This document shows positions 43,625 to 52,573 of a stretch of 64,000 nucleotides of DNA, one piece after another. This DNA is from Cytobacillus dafuensis (GTDB lineage Bacteria; Bacillota; Bacilli; Bacillales; Cytobacillaceae). A program made the position numbers and the translations under genes. The stretch lies in the NCBI RefSeq assembly GCF_007995155.1, contig NZ_CP042593.1:2336001-2400000 (forward strand), given 5' to 3'. The first letter of the stretch is position 1; each line of letters starts with the position of its first letter. Under the pieces are notes generated by a model. It had not been told where the DNA came from. It did no database searches and was given only the letters and a program-made list of their open reading frames with translations.

Positions 43625-44173
43625 GTGGTTAAACTGGATATTGGAGCAAAAATTCGTGCGATACGAAAAAGGAAAATGATCACAATTGCACAAATGTGTG
43701 AAGCAACAGGACTTTCAAAGGGATTTATTAGCAATGTCGAAAACAATAACACTTCCCCTTCTATTAGTACTTTACAAACCATTAGTGGCTTTTTAGGGGT
43801 TCCTTTGCCTTATTTATTGTTAGAAAAGCAGCAACATATGCGTGTAGTTAGAAAAAACGCAAGAACCAATTCTTCCTATAATAATTTAAAGATTGAGCAT
43901 TTAACTTCTAAAGGCGGATTAAGAATGATGATTGTAGAATTTCCTCCCGGAGCATCGATGGGCGAACCAAATGTGCATGAAGGAGAAGAATGTCATCTAG
44001 TATTAGAGGGAAAACTCCTTGCTGAACAAGGTGAAGACTCTGTTATTATTGAGGAGGGTGATTCTTTTAGTTGGAATGCTTGTGTACCACATTTTGTTAA
44101 AAATATTGGGGATGGAAAAGCTGTTGTTTTGATAGCGATTCACTCAGATTCTGAACTTCATGACGTATTGTAA
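43625..44173 (+). CDS. XRE-family regulator with cupin sensor domain
   Basis: A roughly 182-residue regulator. Residues about 5-62 are a lambda-repressor-type helix-turn-helix (IGAKIRAIRKRKMITIAQMCEATGLSKGFISNVENN). About 105-175 is a cupin beta-barrel (VHEGEECHLVLEGKL, EEGDSFSWNACVPHFVKN) with His/Glu residues able to hold a metal or small ligand. Such proteins usually control nearby catabolic or stress genes. The GTG at 43625 opens the frame, but AGGTGG is better placed for the CTG at 43634, which would start the protein directly at L-D-I-G; non-ATG initiation is likely either way. It is divergent from the ring-cleavage set. Confidence 0.85.
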   Translation: MVKLDIGAKIRAIRKRKMITIAQMCEATGLSKGFISNVENNNTSPSISTLQTISGFLGVPLPYLLLEKQQHMRVVRKNARTNSSYNNLKIEHLTSKGGLRMMIVEFPPGASMGEPNVHEGEECHLVLEGKLLAEQGEDSVIIEEGDSFSWNACVPHFVKNIGDGKAVVLIAIHSDSELHDVL

Positions 44174-44254
44174 TCTTTAATCATATTGGTATAATCCACA
44201 ACTATTTAAGATTATTAAATAGTTGTAAGTTCTAAATGAAATAGGAGGATTATG

Positions 44255-44737
44255 ATGTTAGCAGAAATAAAAAAAATGGATCATTTTTATCTCGCCCATT
44301 TTGAACGCCAGCTCCATCATTCTGTTGAAAAAGTATGGTCTATGCTAACAAACAATGAGATGCTATCAAAATGGTTTTCAGAACTTAGTGTGGAAGAACT
44401 CCGTGAGGGTGGAATCATTAAGTTTGACATGCAGGATGGTACATTTGAGGAGTTGGAAATTACTGAACTCAAAATGTTTTCCGTATTACAGTATACGTGG
44501 GGAGAAGATTGTGTCCGTTTCGAATTATATCCAGTGTCAGAGGGCTGTCGCCTAATCTTAAAGGAAAAAATAAATAAAATGACTGATCATACTCCTAAAG
44601 ATCTCGCTGGATGGCATGTATGCTTAGAGGTTATTAAAGCGCTTCTCGATGGAAGAGCCTTTCATTCTAGAGAATCCGAATGGAAAAAATGGCATGATAA
44701 ATACATTCAGGCTATTGAGGAAGTAAATGAAAATTAG
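44255..44737 (+). CDS. SRPBCC (AHSA1-type) ligand-binding protein
   Basis: A roughly 160-residue START/SRPBCC-fold protein of the AHSA1-related group. Marks are RQLHHSVEKVWSMLTNNEMLSKWF near the start (family pattern ...VWxALTxPxxLxxWF), GGIIKFDM, YTWGED and the C-terminal WHVCLEVIKALLDGR. It has a hydrophobic pocket for an unknown small ligand. Two ATGs in tandem follow AGGAGG; the second has the better spacing. It follows the XRE-cupin gene by 80 bases on the same strand, so they may be co-transcribed. Confidence 0.82.
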   Translation: MLAEIKKMDHFYLAHFERQLHHSVEKVWSMLTNNEMLSKWFSELSVEELREGGIIKFDMQDGTFEELEITELKMFSVLQYTWGEDCVRFELYPVSEGCRLILKEKINKMTDHTPKDLAGWHVCLEVIKALLDGRAFHSRESEWKKWHDKYIQAIEEVNEN

Positions 44738-44840
44738 TATAAATTACTTGTAGGACAAGCCATATTAATTATATTTGTTGTAGAAAGGAGTTGGAGCAGA
44801 CCCAATCTCCTTTCTTTTTAAACCAATAAGATTACTTCGT

Positions 44841-45956
44841 TCATTCTATCGCTCCATCAACATCGTAGAGAGAAAGATCAATATCAACAGACTTTCCAAG
44901 AGCAAGCTTTGCTAATTCTAATCCTAAATAAGGTCCAATGGTTAACCCAGATGCACCTAGGCCATTAGCAACTAATATTCCTTCAAAGCCAGGCAATGGA
45001 CCAATCACAGGTAGAAATCCAGGTGTGAATGGCCGAAATCCTACTCTTGTTTCAACTACTTCACAATCATAGAGATCTGGTGCAATAGATAAAGCTTTAT
45101 CGAATATTTCATGTAACCCACCAGCTGTTACAATTCGGTTAAATCCTTTATCATCTTCATGTGTGGTTCCTATTACAATTCTGCCATCTTCTAAAGCCAG
45201 TATGTATTGATTATTTGGTGGCATAATTACAGGCCAATTGCTTGTATCCGTATTAGTCAAACGAAGATGTACAATTTGACCTCTTTGCGATGATACGAGG
45301 AAATTTACCCCAAGTGGCTGTAATAATTCATTTGCCCAAGCGCCTGCAGTGACAATTATTTGATCAGCAAGGTAAGTCTCGCCCTCTACTTTTGCACCTT
45401 GCACTTTCCCATCATGAAATAATAATTCAGCATTTCCTTGAATAATGACAGCACCATTCTTCTGAGCAGCTTTAACAAGAGATTGACGTAACGCTCTTCC
45501 ATTAACACGAGCTGCCCCGCTAATATGAACAGCAGAAAAATGATCTGCCGATGGAGGAAATAACTCTTTTACTGAAGATGCTGACAAACGAGAAATTTCT
45601 CCTATTTCGGGTGCATCTTCTTTACGTTTATATGCACGTTCCTCCATTTTGTCTAATTTCATTTCATCTGTATGAATACTAATGGCACCAACTTTTTTAT
45701 AGCCGGTATTGGTTTCACCATCTTCTTCTAATAACCGAATCAAAGTCGAATAATATTTTGCCCCTTCTTTAGCAAGTTTGTACCATGCTTTATTACGTCG
45801 TTGTGTCAGCCATGGACAAATAATACCTGCAGCTGCATCAGTAGCTTGGCCGGGTTCATTTCGATCTATCAAATAAACCTTCGCTCCTGATTTAGCAAGA
45901 TGAAAGGCAGTTGAAGCACCTAATATACCTGCGCCAATGACAATAAATGTTTGCAT
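44841..45956 (-). CDS. FAD-dependent amine oxidoreductase (DadA/ThiO-like)
   Basis: A roughly 371-residue FAD enzyme of the DAO family. The dinucleotide fold is VIGAGILGASTAFHLAKSGAKVYLIDR at the N-terminus. The ATDAAAGIICPWLTQRRNKAW box, GAAxVNGRALRQSLV-type middle segment and C-terminal GFRPFTPGFLPVIGPL and ANGLGASGLTIGPYLG follow. It oxidises a D-amino acid or glycine-like amine; the substrate is unknown. The ATG chosen is the one spaced from AAGGTG; an upstream ATG lacks support. No neighbouring gene points to a pathway. Confidence 0.88.
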   Translation of the reverse strand: MQTFIVIGAGILGASTAFHLAKSGAKVYLIDRNEPGQATDAAAGIICPWLTQRRNKAWYKLAKEGAKYYSTLIRLLEEDGETNTGYKKVGAISIHTDEMKLDKMEERAYKRKEDAPEIGEISRLSASSVKELFPPSADHFSAVHISGAARVNGRALRQSLVKAAQKNGAVIIQGNAELLFHDGKVQGAKVEGETYLADQIIVTAGAWANELLQPLGVNFLVSSQRGQIVHLRLTNTDTSNWPVIMPPNNQYILALEDGRIVIGTTHEDDKGFNRIVTAGGLHEIFDKALSIAPDLYDCEVVETRVGFRPFTPGFLPVIGPLPGFEGILVANGLGASGLTIGPYLGLELAKLALGKSVDIDLSLYDVDGAIE

Positions 45957-46045
45957 CTTTAACACCTTATTCATTACTTATTTAAAAATTCGCACCTAGA
46001 TTAATTTAGTTGAGACTTTTCTGATACGAAATTTTGATTAATTTA

Positions 46046-46840
46046 TTATACCATTCTCTTTAGCTCTTCTAATAATGGATAGAGCTCCTCCAAATGCTTA
46101 ATCTCATACGAAGGAATAACTTCACTTTTTTCTTTATTATGACGATTAATCCACACAGATATTATTCCAGCTCTATTTGCACCAAGAATATCTGTCATTA
46201 AGTTATCTCCTACCATGATCACTTCTTCTTTCTTCAAAGACATGAGAGATAATGCATGTTCAAAAATAGATGGATCTGGCTTCCCTCTTCCAAAATCGCC
46301 AGAAATAACGATATGGTCAAAATATGGAGCAATTTCTGGTGTGATCGTTAATTTTGTATGTTGTAAATCGGGTGAACCATTTGTTAATAAAAGGAGTTTA
46401 TGGTTATCTTTTAAAGTGTCTAAAACATGAAATGTTTCTTCATACACAAACGGGGTGTTTCGGCGTTCTTGTGGGAACCTTTCTGCTAATTCATGTCCAA
46501 AGTCTGGATCATCCACACCGAATTTTTTAAGTGCTAATGTCCAAGCCTCTCTACGATAATTAGGAACGATTTCCTTCATTATTCTAAATTCATCATGATC
46601 ATCCAAAAAATTGCCCCATAATCCTTCAAACGGATTGATCCCTATCATTTGTGTAAAAGGATAAGTTTCATAAGAAGAGTATAGATTTCTTGCTTCTTCT
46701 CGAACGGCTTCTTCAAACTGATAAGGGTCTAATCCATAGCGCTCTTCTGCTAATTTACAAGTAGCTACGAAGGCTTCCTTTACACTTTTTTGATCCCAAA
46801 GTAGAGTATCATCTAAATCGAAAAAAATAGCTTTTATCAT
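46046..46840 (-). CDS. HAD-superfamily phosphatase (YjjG/NANP-like)
   Basis: A 264-residue HAD hydrolase. The four motifs are [11 protein letters not shown] (nucleophile Asp at about 8), LLLTNGSPD (about 136), the Lys in [12 protein letters not shown] (about 171) and [17 protein letters not shown] (about 194-210). The large helical cap between motifs 1 and 2 is that of the YjjG/N-acylneuraminate-9-phosphatase branch, which dephosphorylates nucleotides or sugar phosphates. It is a single gene. Confidence 0.87.
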   Translation of the reverse strand: MIKAIFFDLDDTLLWDQKSVKEAFVATCKLAEERYGLDPYQFEEAVREEARNLYSSYETYPFTQMIGINPFEGLWGNFLDDHDEFRIMKEIVPNYRREAWTLALKKFGVDDPDFGHELAERFPQERRNTPFVYEETFHVLDTLKDNHKLLLLTNGSPDLQHTKLTITPEIAPYFDHIVISGDFGRGKPDPSIFEHALSLMSLKKEEVIMVGDNLMTDILGANRAGIISVWINRHNKEKSEVIPSYEIKHLEELYPLLEELKRMV

Positions 46841-47060
46841 TTTGTGCCTCGCTTTTTTTGGTAATTTTTAATACTAGTTTATCACGACTAATCCTTGAAA
46901 AATATCATTCTTGAAATTTTTAAATAAAATGGCAAGCATGTTTATTAGGTAATTATTTCATAAAAAATCGAAAATAATAAGGTAAAACCTTCGTAAAATA
47001 CATTGATAGAAAAAATACAAGATTTTGCCTTTTAGACATAACATAAAGGTGGTAAAAAAA

Positions 47061-47858
47061 ATGCCAATTTTAAACGTTGATGGATGCAGTATACACTATA
47101 ATGTGCAAGGAAAAGGAACACCAATCGTTTTCATTCATCCTCCTTTACTTACATCTATTAATTTTCTTTATCAAATGGAAGATTTATCACAGCATTATCA
47201 AGTCATTACTTTTGATATTCGCGGTCATGGAAAAAGTCAATATTCACAGAGACCGATAACGTATAAGCTAATTGCTGAAGATTTGAAACAGCTATTGGAT
47301 CATTTGGAAATAAAGAAAGCATTCATATGCGGATATTCCACTGGAGGATCAATTACACTTGAATTCTTACTGACTTTTCCGGATAGAGCATTAGGCGGGA
47401 TAATCATCAGTGGCATGCCTTATGTAAATGATGATAATTTGCGGAAAAAGATTTCTTTAGGAGTTAAACTGGCAAATGCAGGAGCAAAAAAAGTTTTGAC
47501 ATGGGCGATATCTTTTGGAAATGCAGATAGAATTAAAATTTTTAAAAAGATGGTTGCTGAAGCTCGACTAGGAGATATTCGGAATATCGAACAGTATTAT
47601 AGATACAGTTTGCAGTATAATTGTACCGATCAGCTTAACCGCATAAATCATCCGATTTTATTAGTTTTTGGCAAGAAGGATAAATCATTTCATCAATACG
47701 CAATGCTGCTTAGTGAGAAATTACCTAATAATGAATTAAAATTTACAAATACATCACATCAAATCCCGACAAAAGCTGCTAATGAGTTAAATGAAATGAT
47801 CAAGCAATTTTGCAATGACCAAAATAGGAAAAATAATGTAGATACTTACCTAATTTAG
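47061..47858 (+). CDS. Alpha/beta-hydrolase
   Basis: A roughly 265-residue alpha/beta-fold hydrolase. Seen are FIHPPLLTS (oxyanion region, with Pro instead of the usual Gly after His), DIRGHGKS, the nucleophile in CGYSTGGSI (about 98), the acid in FGKKDKSF (about 212) and the His in TSHQIP (about 240). It resembles many uncharacterised esterases and epoxide-hydrolase-like proteins. The ATG chosen follows AAAGGTGG; the longer open frame begins without a ribosome binding site. Confidence 0.83.
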   Translation: MPILNVDGCSIHYNVQGKGTPIVFIHPPLLTSINFLYQMEDLSQHYQVITFDIRGHGKSQYSQRPITYKLIAEDLKQLLDHLEIKKAFICGYSTGGSITLEFLLTFPDRALGGIIISGMPYVNDDNLRKKISLGVKLANAGAKKVLTWAISFGNADRIKIFKKMVAEARLGDIRNIEQYYRYSLQYNCTDQLNRINHPILLVFGKKDKSFHQYAMLLSEKLPNNELKFTNTSHQIPTKAANELNEMIKQFCNDQNRKNNVDTYLI

Positions 47859-47878
47859 GAGTTGTCCCAAAAGCAATG

Positions 47879-47918
47879 GTGTCAGGCACCACGAACAATA
47901 TGTGGATGCCTGACACCT
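47879..47918. repeat. GGTGTCAGGCA inverted repeat
   Basis: GGTGTCAGGCA and TGCCTGACACC form a perfect 11-bp inverted pair around an 18-base loop between convergent genes. It lacks a T run. The sequence GTGTCAGGCACC is, from general experience, a frequent intergenic motif in Bacillus genomes; here it may act as a weak bidirectional terminator or a repeat unit. Confidence 0.6.
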
Positions 47919-47963
47919 TACGTGGCAAGTCCTTCATTTATTAATTAATGGGCTCAGTTATAT

Positions 47964-49751
47964 TTAAAAATTCGAAAATTCATCAACTAGTTCAGCAAAG
48001 CGTTTAATTGCATTTTCAATCGGAAGAGGCGTTGTTAAATCTACACCGGTTTTTTTCAATAATTCGAGTGGATAATCTGAACTTCCGCTTTTTAAAAACT
48101 CTAAATAAGAATTTAGAGTATCTTGATCCCCTTCAAGGATTTTCGTTGCGAGATGGATGGCTGAAGCAAATCCTGTTGCATATTTGTAAACATAAAAAGG
48201 ACGATAAAAGTGAGGAATCCTCGACCAGCCATATTTCAATTCGTCATCGAAAATAATTTCTTCACCGTTGTATTCCTTAAAAAGTGCTTCGTATGTTTGA
48301 TTAAACACATCGACATTTAATGGCAGTCCCTTTTCCGCCATTTCATGTGTTAATTTCTCAAACTCGGCAAACATTATTTGTGTATAGAAGGTTCCCTTAA
48401 ATTGATCAATGAAATGATTAAGTAGATACTTACGTATTTCTGGATCTGTTTCAATATTTAATAAATAGTTTATTAAAAGCACTTCATTAACGGTTGATGC
48501 AACCTCTGCAACAAATATGCTATATCTTGCAGTAATTTGCGGCTGATGCTGAGCGCTCAATTTGCTATGAACGCCATGACCGCATTCATGAACAAGCGTG
48601 AATAAACTATCTAAATCGTCATGATGGTTTAAGAGGATGAAAGGATGAATACCGTACACGCCTAGATTATAGGCCCCTGATCGCTTACCAGGTGTTTCCC
48701 TGACATCAATATATCGTGCATCTTTAAATTCTTTTAGAATTTTTATATATTCTTCTCCAAGTGGTGCTAAAGCCTTTATCATTGTATCGTAGGCTTCTTC
48801 ATACGTTATCACGGGTTTTATGCCTTTTACGAGAGGTACACTTAAATCATATTGCCTTAATTCATCTAAACTGAGCATTTTCTTGCGAATCTGTGTGTAT
48901 TGATGCATTGGAGTAATATTCTTTTTTGTCGTAAGTATAAGGTTTTCATAGACCTCTTTTGGAACCTGGTCACCAAATAATGCTTTTTCTAACGCGGATG
49001 GATAATGACGAAGCCTTGCCATTGTTACATTATTTTTTATAGTGGCTGAAAGTGTAGAAGCAATGGAGTTTTTTAATTGCATATAGGGTTTATAATATGC
49101 TTTATAAGCCTCCCTCCGCTTTTCACGATCTTCATCCTCCATTAGTTTAGAATACATTCCTCGTGTCAGTTCAATTTTTTTCCCATCTTCACCAGTGACT
49201 TCCCCGAATTTGATATCAGCATTATTGATCATTCCAAATGTATGACTTGGAGCAGATAAAGCCTCACCTAAATTTGATAAAACCTCTTCTTGCTCCTTGC
49301 TTAATACATGCTTCTTGTACCTGAATGACTCCCATAAATCCTCTGCAAAATATTCTAATCCTTCAATTGCTCCTATGTATTCCTTCAATGTTTCCTCATC
49401 TAAACTTAGTAAATATGGCATGAAATAGGAAGTAGAAGCACTAACCTTCACACTTAGCTGCTTTGCTCGATCCATTAATGCTTGAGATTTTGTTTCCCTT
49501 GTATCCTCATCAACCTTCAGCATGGCATATGCAAAAACTTTATTGAGCATATAAGATAAATTTTCTTTTAGTTTTAGAAATTGATATAATGCTTGGCCGT
49601 CATGAATTTCCCCGTCAAATCCTTTTAATTCCTTAGCTAGTCCTTCAATTTGCTCATAATCCTCTTCCCAATTACTAATATCAGGATAAATATCAGCTAA
49701 ATTCCATTTTTCTAATTCCGGTACTTCATTTCTGCTCGTATATGTCTTCAT
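47964..49751 (-). CDS. pepF: Oligoendopeptidase F
   Basis: A 595-residue M3-family zinc metallopeptidase, the normal length for PepF. The zinc motif is VHECGHGVHS (about 380-389), with the third ligand Glu in FVAEVASTVNE about 25 residues later. The conserved GKRSGAYNLGVYGIHPFILLNH lies before it and HFYRPFYVYKYATGFASA near the end. It degrades peptides of roughly 7-17 residues in the cytoplasm; relatives also process signalling peptides. It is a single gene with ample upstream spacing. Confidence 0.95.
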   Translation of the reverse strand: MKTYTSRNEVPELEKWNLADIYPDISNWEEDYEQIEGLAKELKGFDGEIHDGQALYQFLKLKENLSYMLNKVFAYAMLKVDEDTRETKSQALMDRAKQLSVKVSASTSYFMPYLLSLDEETLKEYIGAIEGLEYFAEDLWESFRYKKHVLSKEQEEVLSNLGEALSAPSHTFGMINNADIKFGEVTGEDGKKIELTRGMYSKLMEDEDREKRREAYKAYYKPYMQLKNSIASTLSATIKNNVTMARLRHYPSALEKALFGDQVPKEVYENLILTTKKNITPMHQYTQIRKKMLSLDELRQYDLSVPLVKGIKPVITYEEAYDTMIKALAPLGEEYIKILKEFKDARYIDVRETPGKRSGAYNLGVYGIHPFILLNHHDDLDSLFTLVHECGHGVHSKLSAQHQPQITARYSIFVAEVASTVNEVLLINYLLNIETDPEIRKYLLNHFIDQFKGTFYTQIMFAEFEKLTHEMAEKGLPLNVDVFNQTYEALFKEYNGEEIIFDDELKYGWSRIPHFYRPFYVYKYATGFASAIHLATKILEGDQDTLNSYLEFLKSGSSDYPLELLKKTGVDLTTPLPIENAIKRFAELVDEFSNF

Positions 49752-49903
49752 TTACAGGACTCCCTTTAAAGGTTTTAGTAAGTTATACTAATTATATTAT
49801 AGTTTATTGTATAACTTGCACTTTAAAAACTGAGATAATTAATGATTAATCGCAGGTTAATGCTATTCTAATGGCATGAATAACTAAGAAAGGATGAATT
49901 AAC

Positions 49904-50662
49904 ATGGGTTCAGTTTCACCTGAATTAATAAGTATTTCTTATCTTCCACCGAAGGGAGATTATGAAAATTTTGTTGACGAATCACATTATGCAGAAAAAC
50001 TAAAAGAATGGGGATTATCTTCTAAAAAGCAATTCTTCTATAAGGAAAAAAATCTCCAATACTTAGTAATAATTAAAGGTTATGAGGTTTACGGTAAAAA
50101 TGAGGTACTTAATACAATTATTATTGAATTTCAAGATGGGAACTTAAGCTGCATCCATCCAGCTTACCTAAAAGAAATGCAGGCTGCCAGCTTTGGAAAG
50201 GGTGAATATACTGACGCTTTAGATGTCTCGGTCTCATCTGATCAATATGACAATCAAACATTAAAATCTCCTAAGGAAGAAAAGTCGAATGAGCCAGTAA
50301 AGAAGAAGGAAAAGAAAGAAAAACCAGAAAAATTGACACTTCCAGAAGAAAAAGTACATTTTTCTGCAACCGTAAAGCAATTTTCTTTAAGTTGGAATAA
50401 TTTTAATGAAGAAAATGATGAAGTCATTGTTTTGGAAAAAGTGATTATACAGCAGGATGAACCAATTGAAGTGGGTCTTGCATGGTGCTCTCACTCTAAA
50501 ACATTGAAGAAATTTGAGCTTTCGACAGGTGATGAACTAGAATTCGATGGAAAAATTGTAAAAAAGAAATTAGCTAAAGGTAAAGATGTGGAGGAAGAAT
50601 ATATCGTCGATGCTCCCGTTTTATATAAAATAAATAATCCATCAAAAATTAAAAAAGGCTAA
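49904..50662 (+). CDS. Hypothetical protein with a Lys-rich linker
   Basis: A 252-residue protein I do not recognise. Residues about 1-105 form one domain (QYLVIIKGYEVYGKNEVLNTIIIEFQDGNLSCIHPAYLKEMQ). About 120-150 is a highly charged Lys/Glu linker. About 150-250 is a second beta-rich domain (SLSWNNFNEENDEVIVLEKV, FELSTGDELEFDGKIVKKKL). The first domain ends in HPAYLKEMQ, and the layout suggests a nucleic-acid or protein-binding tandem, but no known motif supports this. It has a good ribosome binding site, its own terminator and is divergent from pepF. Confidence 0.6.
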   Translation: MGSVSPELISISYLPPKGDYENFVDESHYAEKLKEWGLSSKKQFFYKEKNLQYLVIIKGYEVYGKNEVLNTIIIEFQDGNLSCIHPAYLKEMQAASFGKGEYTDALDVSVSSDQYDNQTLKSPKEEKSNEPVKKKEKKEKPEKLTLPEEKVHFSATVKQFSLSWNNFNEENDEVIVLEKVIIQQDEPIEVGLAWCSHSKTLKKFELSTGDELEFDGKIVKKKLAKGKDVEEEYIVDAPVLYKINNPSKIKKG

Positions 50663-50691
50663 AGAACGAGATTTTCGTTCATTAGCCTTTT
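50653..50691 (+). terminator. Terminator overlapping the stop of the preceding gene
   Basis: AAAAGGCTAA-GAACG pairs with CGTTC-TTAGCCTTTT, giving a long stem with A and T runs. The first arm contains the stop codon of the hypothetical gene. Confidence 0.8.
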
Positions 50692-50871
50692 CTCTTGTGG
50701 CTTTGAAATAAAGTTTGATCAAATTGCTACTTATAACCTTGATAAATGAACAAAAAGAAAAAGCGTGATTTGAAAAAAAGTTTGATCATTTCAGTGATCC
50801 TTATGCTATTAAAGACTGATATTTGAATAAACATTTTACTTATCTTAGCTGGAACATGGTTATTTTCTAAT

Positions 50872-51195
50872 TTATACTTCATCTTTACTCTTAATATAAG
50901 AATGTCTAAAAAACAAAAATAAAGGTAGTGCTAAAGATAATCCAACTGTAAAAAGAGATAAAAGACAAATCCATTTTTCTTTAATGTTATACTTTCGTGA
51001 TTCATTGAACATAAATACCAAGAAAACAACACATGATATTAAAAAATCAACTGCAAAAAAGGACGATATCGTGTTAGTAAATAATAATTCCATTAATAAA
51101 CCTAAATCAAGTCCATTATCCCTTAGGAACTGAATAAAAAAATAATACGGAAAAACAGTACCAATTAGCCCTAATATTAAATATAATTTTTTCAC
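50872..51195 (-). CDS. DUF2834 membrane protein
   Basis: A 107-residue integral membrane protein of the DUF2834 family with three spans. The first is LYLILGLIGTVFPYYFFIQFL; FTNTISSFFAVDFLISCVVFLVFMFNE is the conserved middle. The last is LFTVGLSLALPLFLFFRHSY. The function of the family is unknown. It is a single gene with a weak promoter region upstream. Confidence 0.82.
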   Translation of the reverse strand: MKKLYLILGLIGTVFPYYFFIQFLRDNGLDLGLLMELLFTNTISSFFAVDFLISCVVFLVFMFNESRKYNIKEKWICLLSLFTVGLSLALPLFLFFRHSYIKSKDEV

Positions 51196-51666
51196 TGGAT
51201 AATTTCCCCCTTTTTAACAAAGTTACTATTAAATTACTATAACTAACGTTCAAAAAAAATATATTATTGAAGATTCCTATACTAAACAATCAGGTGCTTT
51301 TATATAGTATCCGTTTCAAATCATTGATATGGTGCACCCTTTATCATTGTTTATATGTAACCATAGAAAAGCGTTTAATGACTTGACTTGGAGCCTCTGT
51401 GGGCATGATTGGTCTTGAAAGGTAGTAGTCGTTGTTTCATCTGGCATACAAGCCTATCATTCCCACCCCCACCCCTCCAAGTAAAGTCCTATCGTTGTTT
51501 ACGTTGAATACGGTCAAAAATCATACTACATATAATGGCCCTTTAATGAAATAACATACTGGATTTTTTTATAACATCTACAAAAATATAAAAAGAAAAA
51601 TTTAGTACGGGATTTTAATCAAACTTTATTATAAATTATCAATCTTTATTTTAAATTTACATCTCT
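51196..51666. other. Gene-free region with a possible IS relic
   Basis: No intact gene is seen. From about 51,300 to 51,500 the sequence is distinctly less AT-rich than its flanks and includes CATTCCCACCCCCACCCCTCC and AAAAGCGTTTAATGACTTG. On the minus strand it has several overlapping short frames. It looks like the non-coding end or a deletion relic of an insertion sequence (possibly IS110-like), but no terminal repeats or transposase codons were found. Confidence 0.3.
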
Positions 51667-52473
51667 TTACAATTCATATTCCCATTCATCCTTTAGTTTC
51701 AAATAAAGTACTAGAAGTATATCTTCTAGATTTTGATAATTTTTTCCTGACATTACTATTCCTGTTTTCGGCAGCATAATTTCAGCGACTTTTATTGTTA
51801 ATTGGTTTCTTTCATCATAAGGTAATTGCATAAATCGGTTCGTATAGGTTTTTATAAGATTCCATTCCTTCGTATCAAAGGATTTCAATGCCCACTCATC
51901 AATATCAACGTCATCTTTCGTCAGTCCGCGTTTTTCGATTTCCTTTTCGATGGCTGTTAGCTTATTCTTTTTCGTCTTTCTTTCATGAACAACGATCGTC
52001 CCTGCGACAAGATCTCCAATTCTCTTATGCTTTGAATGGAAAAAGATCATGATTAGGCCAAGGAAATAATAAACTGGCAAAGAATCGATGATGCGGAGAA
52101 AATTTCGGATAAAGCTTGATAAGAGTGTAATGCTGTGTCCGTTCTCCTGAATTACTCTTATGCCGATTACCTTCTTTCCAATTGTTCTTCCTCCTGAAAA
52201 ATATTCAAAAGCAAAGAAATAACCCCAATTAAGGATGAATAATAAAATAATCGCAATGGCAAACGAGACAGAATTCATACTAGCCCATAACATAAAGTCT
52301 TGCTGACCAATTAAAATGAAAAAAAGTAAGACGATGATCAAAATATTTACAATCATTAATATTAGCTGGTCGATTATAAAAGCAGCCGATCTACTCCCTA
52401 GTCCAGCAAGCTGAAACTGAAGTGATACATATTCAGGAGTTTTTATGCCAACTTCGTCATGATTTTGATTCAA
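51667..52473 (-). CDS. RDD-family membrane protein
   Basis: A 268-residue membrane protein. About 10-165 is the RDD domain with three spans: the opening VSLQFQLAGLGSRSAAFIIDQ has the Arg-Asp pair of the family, and GGRTIGKKVIGIRV is the conserved loop. The cytoplasmic C-terminus (about 170-268) is hydrophilic. The role of RDD proteins is unsettled (transport or envelope stress). The start is TTG with GAGGG upstream. It is divergent from the SpoIIM-like gene with only 100 bases between, as in many actinobacterial and bacillar clusters of this type. Confidence 0.85.
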   Translation of the reverse strand: MNQNHDEVGIKTPEYVSLQFQLAGLGSRSAAFIIDQLILMIVNILIIVLLFFILIGQQDFMLWASMNSVSFAIAIILLFILNWGYFFAFEYFSGGRTIGKKVIGIRVIQENGHSITLLSSFIRNFLRIIDSLPVYYFLGLIMIFFHSKHKRIGDLVAGTIVVHERKTKKNKLTAIEKEIEKRGLTKDDVDIDEWALKSFDTKEWNLIKTYTNRFMQLPYDERNQLTIKVAEIMLPKTGIVMSGKNYQNLEDILLVLYLKLKDEWEYEL

Positions 52474-52573
52474 TGTTTTCCCTCATTTCCTAGGTGAATT
52501 TCCCCCTGGCTGTTTCTATTTTTCTACAAAGTTACTATAATAAGGAGAATAGCAAAATTACAGAGGTGTTTAT

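Noticed and set aside
50746..50829. 26-codon plus-strand frame beginning MNKKKKRDLKK
   Set aside because: No ribosome binding site and too short to support; the base composition is that of the intergenic region.
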